Below, piece after piece: positions 7,275 through 13,183 of a DNA stretch of 17,660 nucleotides. This DNA is from CAZLLV01 sp964560325 (GTDB lineage: Bacteria > Acidobacteriota > Thermoanaerobaculia > Multivoradales > DATKCC01), in the NCBI GenBank assembly GCA_964560325.1, contig CAZLLV010000010.1, positions 1 through 17,660 on the forward strand, read 5' to 3'. The notes beneath the pieces were generated by a model that ran no database searches, was not told the DNA's origin, and saw only the letters and a program-made list of their open reading frames with translations. Position 1 is the first letter of the stretch; each line of letters opens with the position of its first letter. A program made the position numbers and the translations under genes.

Positions 7275-8975
7275 TCACCCGAGCAGGTCGCGGAACCGCT
7301 CTCGCTGCGCCGCGGTGCCCAGCGCGAGCAGCTTGCCCCGGGCCGGCAGCGGCCGGTCCGCGGGCGGATTGGCCTCGACCCCTTCGTCCGTCTCGATCGC
7401 GATGACGTTGAGTCCGGTGCGCGCGCCCAGCTCGGACTCGGCGAGCGAGCGGCCGGCCACCGCCGGGGGGATGGGCAGGGCGAAGAACTCCACGCCCTCG
7501 CCGAGCAGCACCATGTCGCGGCCGGCGAGCAGCGCGTAGATCGACTCGACCCCGAGGGAGGTGTAGCTCAGCGCGAAGTCCGCGCCCGCCCGGTGGATCG
7601 CCTCGATGTTGCGCTCGTGGTTGATCCGGCTGACGATCCGCAGACCCGGGTTGAGGCGGCGGCAGTAGACGGCGAGGTAGATGTTGATCGCGTCGTCGTT
7701 GGTGGTCAGCAGGACCGACGGCGCCTCCGCGAGCCCCGCCTCCATGATGACCGAGCGGTCCGCCGCGTCGCCCAGGAAGAGCCGATCGGCCACGCCGTCG
7801 AGGCGATGCCGCAGGCGTTCGTTCTTCTCGACCAGGTGGACGGCCATTCCCTTCTCGCGCAGGGCTTTCACGGAGGCGACCCCGACCTTGCCGCCGCCGA
7901 TGACGACGACCGGGTTGTAGTTCGTGTCGTAGATCACCAGCAGGGTGTCGAGCTCGGCGATCTGTTCCTCCGTGCCGACCACCACGGGCACGCTGGAGGC
8001 CGTGAGCATCAGGTCGGGATGGGCGGGGATCAGCCGGCCCCGCTGCCAGACGCCGACGATGTTGAGACCGAGGGTCTGGCGCAGGCGGGTGTCTCGCACG
8101 GTGCGGCCGACCAGCGGGGTGCCGTGGACCGGGAACTCAGCGATCTGGAGGTTCTGGAAGCGGCCGACCACGTGGGCCGCGGCGTGGCCCGCGTTGAGCC
8201 GGCCGGCGAGCTGCTCGCCCAGGCGCTGCTTCAGCGGCAGAACGTGGTCCGCGCCCGCGAGCTCGAGCAGGTCGACCGACTCCGAGTCCTCGGCGACGGC
8301 GATGATCGGGATCGAGTCGCCGAGCTCCCGCACGGTGAGGGTGATGTTGGTGTTGGTCGGGTCGTCCCCGCAGGCGAGCACCGCGCGCGCCGTGCCGGCG
8401 CACAGGGCCTCGTAGGTCGAGGGAGCGTCGAGATGGCCGCTCACCACCCGGACTCCTTCGTTGAACAGCTCCGCCGCGCGGGCGCGGTCGGGCTCCAGGA
8501 CGACGTAGGGGATCCCCATCAGGTCGAGCTTGCGCGCGAGAGCGCGGGCCACCGACTCGAAGTGGCTGAGAATCACGTGCCCCGAGGTTCCGGGAGCGAT
8601 CTCTCGGGGCGCCCGTCCGTGGATCTGGGCCTCGAGCCAGGGCGCGTAGAAGAAGCGGATGAAGGCGAAGGGGAGGACGATCAACAGCAGGACGATGCCG
8701 GAGAGCAGCACCAGGATGCTGAAGGCGCGCCCGATGTCGCTCTGGAAGGTGATGTCGCCGAAACCGAGGGTGCTCATCACCGTCAGGGTCCAGTAGATGC
8801 CGGTCACCCACGAGTGGTCCTGCCCCTCGACCTCGACCATGATGACGTGGAAGACCACGGCATAGACGACCACCACCACGGCCAGGAACAGGAGGTACTT
8901 CGCCAGCGCCTTCAGGTTGCGGCGGCTCTGGGTCTCGCCGAGGAGGTAGGCGAGCTGGCTCGGCAGGAACTTCAA
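7275..8975 (-). CDS. Potassium channel with tandem RCK/TrkA domains
   Basis: This 566-residue protein is a two-TM ion channel fused to two regulatory RCK units. TM1 lies at about 24-47, the pore helix and selectivity filter TLGFGD at 69-74, and TM2 at about 84-108. RCK1 (132-265) is followed by a TrkA_C-like part (272-345). RCK2 (355-485) has an intact VVVIGGGKVG nucleotide-binding loop and a second TrkA_C-like tail. In RCK1 the equivalent loop reads HVILSHFES and lacks the glycines, so ligand binding there is probably altered. The start is TTG with GGAG five bases upstream. Reading upstream in frame gives no better start. The gene converges on the glycosyltransferase with only 12 bases between the stops. 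K+ flux control at the inner membrane by nucleotide or ion ligands is expected from the family. Confidence 0.9.
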   Translation of the reverse strand: MKFLPSQLAYLLGETQSRRNLKALAKYLLFLAVVVVVYAVVFHVIMVEVEGQDHSWVTGIYWTLTVMSTLGFGDITFQSDIGRAFSILVLLSGIVLLLIVLPFAFIRFFYAPWLEAQIHGRAPREIAPGTSGHVILSHFESVARALARKLDLMGIPYVVLEPDRARAAELFNEGVRVVSGHLDAPSTYEALCAGTARAVLACGDDPTNTNITLTVRELGDSIPIIAVAEDSESVDLLELAGADHVLPLKQRLGEQLAGRLNAGHAAAHVVGRFQNLQIAEFPVHGTPLVGRTVRDTRLRQTLGLNIVGVWQRGRLIPAHPDLMLTASSVPVVVGTEEQIAELDTLLVIYDTNYNPVVVIGGGKVGVASVKALREKGMAVHLVEKNERLRHRLDGVADRLFLGDAADRSVIMEAGLAEAPSVLLTTNDDAINIYLAVYCRRLNPGLRIVSRINHERNIEAIHRAGADFALSYTSLGVESIYALLAGRDMVLLGEGVEFFALPIPPAVAGRSLAESELGARTGLNVIAIETDEGVEANPPADRPLPARGKLLALGTAAQRERFRDLLG

Positions 8976-9067
8976 GCAGGCTCCGAGGCAACGAGCGCCC
9001 GCCGGCGCGCGGGGCGGCCTGGGGCGGGAACGGGATTCGTGCTCATCGCGGCGGAGACGAGCTTAGC

Positions 9068-9083
9068 AGTCCGCGCGCGGACT
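9068..9083. repeat. Perfect 16-base palindrome upstream of the channel gene
   Basis: AGTCCGCGCGCGGACT is its own reverse complement. It lies 93 bases upstream of the channel TTG start and next to a second inverted repeat. It could be an operator for a dimeric regulator or part of a composite terminator; the sequence alone does not decide. Confidence 0.6.
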
Positions 9084-9085
9084 TC

Positions 9086-9117
9086 GAGCGGGAGGGGTAG
9101 CGAACCCCCTCCCGCTC
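9086..9117 (-). terminator. 12-bp stem hairpin after the beta-barrel gene (putative terminator)
   Basis: GAGCGGGAGGGG at 9086-9097 pairs perfectly with CCCCTCCCGCTC at 9106-9117 around an 8-base loop. It starts 12 bases past the stop of the - strand barrel gene, the usual position for a terminator. No T-tract follows on either strand, so it would be a non-canonical (GC-rich, U-less) terminator or a 3'-end stabilising hairpin. Confidence 0.6.
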
Positions 9118-9128
9118 CCGAACCCTGT

Positions 9129-10223
9129 TCACCCGCCGAGCTTGTACGAGTAGCTCGCCAGGGTGATGTAGTCCGGGAAGGTCGCGTCGCCCTCGCGGCC
9201 GGTGTACGGGTTCGGCTCCCGGTTGCGGTAGACGCCGATCGGCACGTGGAGCGAGAGCGTCGAGTCGCCCCGCGTATAGACCAGCCCCGGCTCCACGAAG
9301 ACCTCGTAGCCGGGCCGTCGCCAGCCGTGGCTGTCGCCGATCAGGTCGTAGCGCGGCAGCCCCTCGATGCGCCCGGCGAGGCTGAGCGACAGCCCTTCCA
9401 GGCCGGACGGGAAGACGCCCCCGAGCCGCGCCACGTACTGGTCCGGCACCGAGTTGACCCGCAGATCCTCGTTGCCCGGCGAGTCTCCGAGGCCCAGACC
9501 GACGAGGATCGACGGCGTGCCGTTCGTGTCGCGCGGGTTGATCAGATAGGAGCCGGAGGCGAAGAGCGTCGCCGGCCCGACGCGGCGGAACGCCAGCAGC
9601 TCGACGATCGCGCCCCAGCCCCCGTCGCCGAGCTGGATCGACTGGTCGACCGCCTTGCGCTCCGGGTTCTGGCCCGTGAGATCCGGGTAGACGTCGGTCA
9701 CGCCCTCGTCACCGGTCGGCGCCTTGACCCCCAGGCCGAGGGAGACGTTGCCCCGGTCGGCGCGCACCGGGTCGATCAGCCAGTAGCGGCCGGTCAGGCT
9801 GACGTCGCCGATTCCGGACGCGTCCTGCTGGCTCCGCGGACCGGGCTCCGGCTGGATGGGCAGCGGCACCGACCACGAAGCGTCGACGTAGGGAACCCCG
9901 AGCGAGAGGCTGAACCGGGGCGTGACCGTGTAGGTGACGCCGAGGTCGAGGAGCATCTGCCGGTTGATGACGTAGGTCCCCTCTTCCTCCCGGTGCGTCT
10001 GCTCTTCCGAGCCGGAGTAGTGTCTGTCGGATTCGAGGCCGCGGTACGACAGCGACACCTGCCACTGGCCGGCCTCGGCGAGAACATCGTCGGACGCGCC
10101 GAGCACGGGCGCGTTCTGTCGGATGAGCACTCACCCCTGGCCCCAGGCCCAGCGGCCCGGGAGGAGGAAGGCGGCGACGAAGGCCACGACGATCGTGCCG
10201 CGGCGCAGACGGGTTCCGTGCAT
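9129..10223 (-). pseudogene. Outer-membrane beta-barrel (phenol MetA-like) interrupted by one in-frame TGA after the signal peptide
   Basis: The mature part (10130 to 9129) is a 333-residue chain of alternating amphipathic strands, such as GQWQVSLSYRGL, FSLSLGVPYVDASWSVPLP and GNVSLGLGVKAPTGDEG. This fits the outer-membrane transporter-like family related to PF13557 (MetA-pathway of phenol degradation). Alone it would begin at GTG and have no export signal. The same frame extends upstream to ATG 10223, which has a near-perfect Shine-Dalgarno (AAGGAGA, 7-base spacing). It encodes a clear signal peptide: MHGTRLRRGT, the hydrophobic core IVVAFVAAFLL, then WAWGQG. Only one codon, TGA at 10131-10133, separates the two. 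I therefore draw one gene of 364 codons with an internal stop. The causes could be a point mutation, a base-call error, or recoding of UGA. Ligand and role are unknown. Confidence 0.7.
10095..10113 (-). other. Small hairpin just downstream of the in-frame TGA (SECIS-like geometry, speculative)
   Basis: On the - strand CGCGCC pairs with GGCGCG around the 7-base loop CGTGCTC. The loop begins 24 bases after the TGA and has G at its second position, which matches the loose bacterial SECIS consensus. Such hairpins are common by chance in GC-rich DNA, so this is weak evidence. Confidence 0.2.
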
Positions 10224-10230
10224 GGGTACG

Positions 10231-10237
10231 TCTCCTT
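10231..10237 (-). promoter_or_regulatory. Strong Shine-Dalgarno fixing the start of the beta-barrel gene
   Basis: AAGGAGA on the - strand ends 7 bases before ATG at 10223-10221. It supports the upstream start with signal peptide rather than the GTG at 10130, which follows directly on a stop codon and has no such site. Confidence 0.8.
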
Positions 10238-10388
10238 GCAGAGGTCGAGCGGGTTCGGTTCGGGTCCGGCGACCGGAAAGGCAAGGCGGGTGCCAGGAGG
10301 GACGGCGGCGGCTCGGTGCCGCGGAGGCCCCGCACGACGGGGCGCTTCAGTGCGAAGAGGATCGCGCGAGCGCCGGAAGATCCCCATA

Positions 10389-10417
10389 CGATCTATGACC
10401 GGAACGACGATTTATGA
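10389..10417. promoter_or_regulatory. Direct repeat CGATCTATGA / CGATTTATGA in the divergent intergenic region
   Basis: Two 10-base copies differing at one position start 19 bases apart (10389 and 10408), about two helical turns. They sit between the divergent barrel and GNAT genes in a locally AT-richer patch. A tandem regulator-binding site or promoter elements are possible. The rest of 10238-10447 shows no gene. Confidence 0.35.
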
Positions 10418-10434
10418 GGGACGGGCGCCACCGA

Positions 10435-10440
10435 TAGACT
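10435..10440 (+). promoter_or_regulatory. Possible -10 element for a leaderless GNAT transcript
   Basis: TAGACT (4 of 6 consensus bases of TATAAT) ends 7 bases before the GTG at 10448. That would place transcription start at or next to the start codon. No Shine-Dalgarno is seen before the GTG, which is consistent with a leaderless mRNA. The -35 candidate 17 bases upstream (TTATGA) is weak. Confidence 0.3.
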
Positions 10441-10447
10441 CGGTCCC

Positions 10448-11026
10448 GTGACCCCCTCCGACGACGACGCGCCGCCGGTCCTGCGCGGCGACGGCCTCCT
10501 CCTGCGCCCGCTCACCCCCGCTGACGCCGGGGCGCTGCTCGCGCTCTTCGGCGACGGCCAGGTGACGCGCTGGACCTCGCTCGACCGGTTCGAGGACGAA
10601 GCGGCGGCGCGGGCGATGATCGAGAAGATCGGGAACGATTTCGCGGCCGGGACGCGGCAGCAGTGGGGCATCGTCGAGCCGGACGGCGGGACCGGCGAGG
10701 TGGTCGGCACGGCGATCCTCGCCCAGCTCGACCGGCGCCACCGGCGCGCCGAGATCGGCTACGCGGTCCGGCGGAGCCACTGGGGCCGGCGGATCGTGTC
10801 GCGCATGCTGCCGCTCCTGATCGAGCACGCCTTCGGCACCCTCGACCTCCACCGCCTGGAGGCGAGCGTCGACCCCGAGAACGTCGCCTCCCTCCGCGCC
10901 CTGGAGCGCAACGGCTTCCGGCGCGAAGGCCATCAGCGGGAGCGCTTCCACCAGGAAGCCGCCTGGCACGACGCCCTCGTGCTCGGACTGCTGCGGCGGG
11001 AGTGGCGGCGAGAGGGGAGAGATTGA
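10448..11026 (+). CDS. GNAT family N-acetyltransferase, RimJ/RimL-like
   Basis: This 192-residue protein is of usual length for the family. It shows the N-terminal LRPLTPADAGALLALF segment, the central AEIGYAVRRSHWGRRIV helix-strand region and the C-terminal hallmark LEASVDPENVASLRALERNG then FRREG. It would transfer acetyl from acetyl-CoA to an amine, a protein N-terminus or a small molecule; the substrate is not predictable. The acetyl-CoA loop, usually Q/R-x-x-G-x-G/A, reads SHWGRR here with Arg in place of the last Gly/Ala, which is unusual. The start is GTG; an upstream ATG at 10414 in another frame soon meets TAG. The gene stands alone, with 134 bases of non-coding DNA after it in which I see no feature. 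Confidence 0.88.
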   Translation: MTPSDDDAPPVLRGDGLLLRPLTPADAGALLALFGDGQVTRWTSLDRFEDEAAARAMIEKIGNDFAAGTRQQWGIVEPDGGTGEVVGTAILAQLDRRHRRAEIGYAVRRSHWGRRIVSRMLPLLIEHAFGTLDLHRLEASVDPENVASLRALERNGFRREGHQRERFHQEAAWHDALVLGLLRREWRREGRD

Positions 11027-11160
11027 GACCGGGCGAAACGTGGCGGTCAGGCGCCGCCTATTGGATGAACCGGCGCTTCGCGTTCGGCTGATCAACCGAG
11101 GCCGTTCCCTCCGCCAGCGATTCCTTCACGAGCTCTGAGCGACGGGGCCGATCAGTGGCC

Positions 11161-11544
11161 TCAGACCGTGCAGCAGCCGTCCGTGCCGCACACCTGGCCG
11201 GAACCGCAGTCGGCATCGGTGAAGCACTACAGGCGACCACACGACGGACCCGAGTAGACACAGCACCCGTTGACGCAGCTCACCGTGCAGTTCGGAAACT
11301 GGGGACAGAGACTGGTGCTCGTCCCGAAACAGGAGTAGGTGCAGCTCTGGGCGATCGCATCGGGCACCGCGGAGCCGAAGAGGGCGTCGACGGCCGCCGT
11401 CCCACAGTCGGGGGCGACCTCGGTCGGGGAGGCTTCGACAGTGGGCGCCGGGTCGGCAGATCGGGCGGCGTCGGCGTGGGCCGCGACACCGGTTAGAGCG
11501 AGGAGGACGGCGACGAGAACGACGGACAGCGGACGTGACGACAT
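11161..11544 (-). pseudogene. Small Cys-rich secreted protein interrupted by an in-frame TAG
   Basis: The start ATG at 11544 has an excellent Shine-Dalgarno (AAAAGGAGA, 6-base spacing) and a signal peptide (MSSRPLSVVLVAVLLALTG, then VAAHADA). The processed part has a Pro/Glu-rich spacer followed by dense cysteines, such as SCTYSCFG, SLCPQFPNC, VSCVNGCCVYSG. TAG at 11227-11229 ends a 105-residue product with nine Cys. The same frame continues past it with CFTDADCGSGQVC and GTDGCCTV to TGA at 11161, adding five Cys (14 in total, an even number) in a familiar DADCxxGQVC pattern. This strongly suggests the original protein was about 127 residues. Role unknown; probably an exported disulfide-rich protein. 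An in-frame ATG upstream at 11589 lacks a ribosome site and would bury the signal peptide. Confidence 0.7.
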
Positions 11545-11550
11545 GGAAGC

Positions 11551-11559
11551 TCTCCTTTT
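11551..11559 (-). promoter_or_regulatory. Shine-Dalgarno of the Cys-rich secreted protein
   Basis: AAAAGGAGA on the - strand ends 6 bases before ATG at 11544-11542. It decides this start over the upstream in-frame ATG at 11589. Confidence 0.8.
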
Positions 11560-11603
11560 CGATTCGATGAAGCGGGATCGCGGCATCAAATCATTTTCTC
11601 ATT

Positions 11604-11630
11604 ATTATCGGAAAGACTGGCTAATGTCAA
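11604..11630 (-). promoter_or_regulatory. Strong sigma-70-type promoter for the Cys-rich gene
   Basis: On the - strand a perfect -35 TTGACA (11630-11625) is followed after 15 bases by GATAAT (11609-11604), or after 18 bases by AATAAT. The site lies about 60 bases upstream of the Shine-Dalgarno. It sits in an AT-rich island (about 11585-11635) that stands out sharply from the GC-rich surroundings, and it overlaps the ATPase remnant read on the opposite strand. Confidence 0.65.
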
Positions 11631-11790
11631 CCTCCAGACTGACACTCCCGCCACGGCGCGCCGCGACATCCGCATCCCCCGTCCCACGGTCCACCGCTAC
11701 CTGAACCTGCTGGAGACCTCCTACCCGCTCGTACGGCTGGAGCCGTACTCGGTGAACCGCACGAAGCGGTTGATCAAGACCCCGAAGTGG
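11608..11790 (+). pseudogene. Remnant of an AAA (AAA_14)/DUF4143 family ATPase
   Basis: The + strand frame beginning at 11608 encodes RRDIRIPRPTVHRYLNLLET, then SYPLVRLEPYSVNRTKRLIK and TPK. This is the distinctive DUF4143 C-terminal stretch of the AAA ATPases often found as orphan, mobile-like genes. The ATPase domain before it is absent, and the expected continuation (an aromatic-Trp-x-Asp-Thr-Gly motif) is lost after TPKW. There is no start codon or ribosome site. It is therefore a decayed internal fragment. Its 5' end overlaps the promoter of the neighbouring Cys-rich gene. Confidence 0.75.
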
Positions 11791-11856
11791 CTCTCCCGGG
11801 GATCCTCGGGATGCCCTGGGCACCGGAGGTCTAGCCGATCGCGCCCGACCCTGCCC

Positions 11857-11862
11857 TATACT
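11857..11862 (+). promoter_or_regulatory. Possible -10 element of the GTPase/GAP1 operon
   Basis: TATACT (5 of 6 consensus bases) lies 20 bases before ATG 11882 in otherwise GC-rich DNA. A GGGGA about 9 bases before the ATG could serve as a weak ribosome site. No good -35 is visible, so an activator or alternative sigma factor may be needed. Confidence 0.4.
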
Positions 11863-11881
11863 GCCGCGGGGATTCTCTCGA

Positions 11882-13183
11882 ATGATCTGGAGCAAGCTCG
11901 GATTCGAAACGCGGAGAGAGCGGCAGCGGCTTTGCCGCCACTGCTCGCGGCCGTTCCGGGCGGAGCGGATCGGAATCGTCTGCCGGGCGGAGCCGTGCGG
12001 GGGGGTGGTCGACGATCTCGGCCGGCGCAACCCGCGCTTCTTCTTCGCCGGCGAGCACGGCCTCTGGCGCCGCCGCGCCGGGATGGAACCGGCGCTCGAC
12101 CTCGACGGGCCGTGTCCGTTCTGCGAGCGCTCCGGCCGGCTCGCCACCGTCTGCCCGCACTGCCGCCGGCCCCTCGGCGCCGAGAGCGGCGAGGACCGGG
12201 TGATCGCGGTGATCGGTGCCTCCGCCTCCGGCAAGAGCCACTTCCTGGCCGCCGTCCTCCACCAGCTCCTCGAAGCGCGCGTCGGCGGCGACACCTGGCG
12301 GGTGGCGCTCGACCGCTCCGAGGTCGACCGGTTGCGCCGGAAGCTCCTCGACCCGCTCTTCGAAGATCTCCACGTCTTGCCGTCGACCGTCGACCGGCTC
12401 GACGAGGAGCTGGCGCTGCCGATCGAGAACGTTGAAGACGGCCGCCGCGTGCTGCTCGTCTTCCGCGACCTCGGCGGCGAGCTCTTCCGGCAACCGGAGC
12501 GGCTCGCGCGGGTCGCCTTCCTGCGTTACGCCCAGGGCGTGGTGCTGATGGTCGACCCGCTGGCCTTCCGGCCGCGGCCCGGCCCGGGGGGCGGCGGCGA
12601 CCTCGAAGCCTGGCGGCGGAGCGGCCAGCCGGATGCGCTCGAGACCCTCTCGGTCTACCGGCGCGTGCTCGAGGAGCGCGAGCGGCGGGTCGAAGAGGAG
12701 GCGCTGCCGGTCCTGCCGGAGCGGAAGTTTCTGGCGCTCGCCGTGACCAAGGCGGACCTGGTGCTGCCGCCGGACCACCCGTTCTGGCAAGAGGAGGGCG
12801 ACGAGTCGCTGCGCCGCGGCTACTGGCGCGCCCGCGCCGAGGACGATGAGGCGGCCGAGCGCTGGGTGCGCGAGCACCTGGATCTCGAAGGGGATCCGCG
12901 GCTCGCGCGCGAGACGGAGGCCTTCGCCGAGGCCCGCTGGTTCTTCGTCTCGAGCCTCGGCTTCCCGCACCCGCCGGGGCACGAGCGCCTGCGCCGGGCG
13001 CCCGAGCCCCGGCGGGTCCACGAGCCGATCTTCGCCCTTCTCGACCGGCTGACCGAGGACCTGGCGGGCGACCCGGCGGTGGTCGCGCCGGAGCGGGTGG
13101 ACGAGGTGGACCAGCCCATGGTCGCGACCCCCGAGGCCCGCCCTGCGTCGCGCGGCACCGACTCCGATGACTGGGGGCTCTGA
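11882..13183 (+). CDS. Zinc-ribbon TRAFAC-type GTPase of a GAP1/double-GTPase-like system
   Basis: This protein has 433 residues. The N-terminus carries two Cys4 zinc-ribbon-like sets: C18/C21/C34/C39 and C78/C81/C91/C94 (CPFC, CPHC). A P-loop GTPase domain follows, with G1 GASASGKS at 112-119, a G3-like DLGG at 196-199 (VLLVFRDLGGELF) and a G4-like TKAD at 289-292 (LALAVTKADLV). There is no TM or signal peptide, so it is cytosolic. Zinc-ribbon GTPases of this form accompany GAP1 proteins in the GTPase-centred predicted conflict systems described by comparative genomics. I infer that it is the NTP-dependent switch of the three-gene operon here. The stop overlaps the next ATG by 17 bases. The DO-GTPase2 type is the likeliest subgroup, but I cannot confirm it without a profile search. 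Confidence 0.75.
   Translation: MIWSKLGFETRRERQRLCRHCSRPFRAERIGIVCRAEPCGGVVDDLGRRNPRFFFAGEHGLWRRRAGMEPALDLDGPCPFCERSGRLATVCPHCRRPLGAESGEDRVIAVIGASASGKSHFLAAVLHQLLEARVGGDTWRVALDRSEVDRLRRKLLDPLFEDLHVLPSTVDRLDEELALPIENVEDGRRVLLVFRDLGGELFRQPERLARVAFLRYAQGVVLMVDPLAFRPRPGPGGGGDLEAWRRSGQPDALETLSVYRRVLEERERRVEEEALPVLPERKFLALAVTKADLVLPPDHPFWQEEGDESLRRGYWRARAEDDEAAERWVREHLDLEGDPRLARETEAFAEARWFFVSSLGFPHPPGHERLRRAPEPRRVHEPIFALLDRLTEDLAGDPAVVAPERVDEVDQPMVATPEARPASRGTDSDDWGL

Noticed and set aside
8972..9046. 24-codon - strand reading frame (starting MSTNPVPAPG) whose TGA overlaps the channel TTG start
   Set aside because: It could be a coupling leader peptide, but it has no ribosome site and such short frames are frequent in GC-rich DNA.
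10327..10343. GCCCCG-CACGA-CGGGGC hairpin in the barrel leader as a regulatory RNA element
   Set aside because: The stem is only six base pairs, in GC-rich DNA with no further structure or conserved motif.
7593..10451. Very long + strand open frame across the channel and barrel genes
   Set aside because: It is antisense to two recognisable proteins and its own translation (Arg/Asp/Val/Gly repeats) resembles no family. It is a composition artefact.
11027..11160. Possible tRNA, terminator or small gene after the GNAT gene
   Set aside because: No cloverleaf, convincing hairpin with T-tract, or ribosome-bound reading frame was found; a GGCC-flanked stem is too short.
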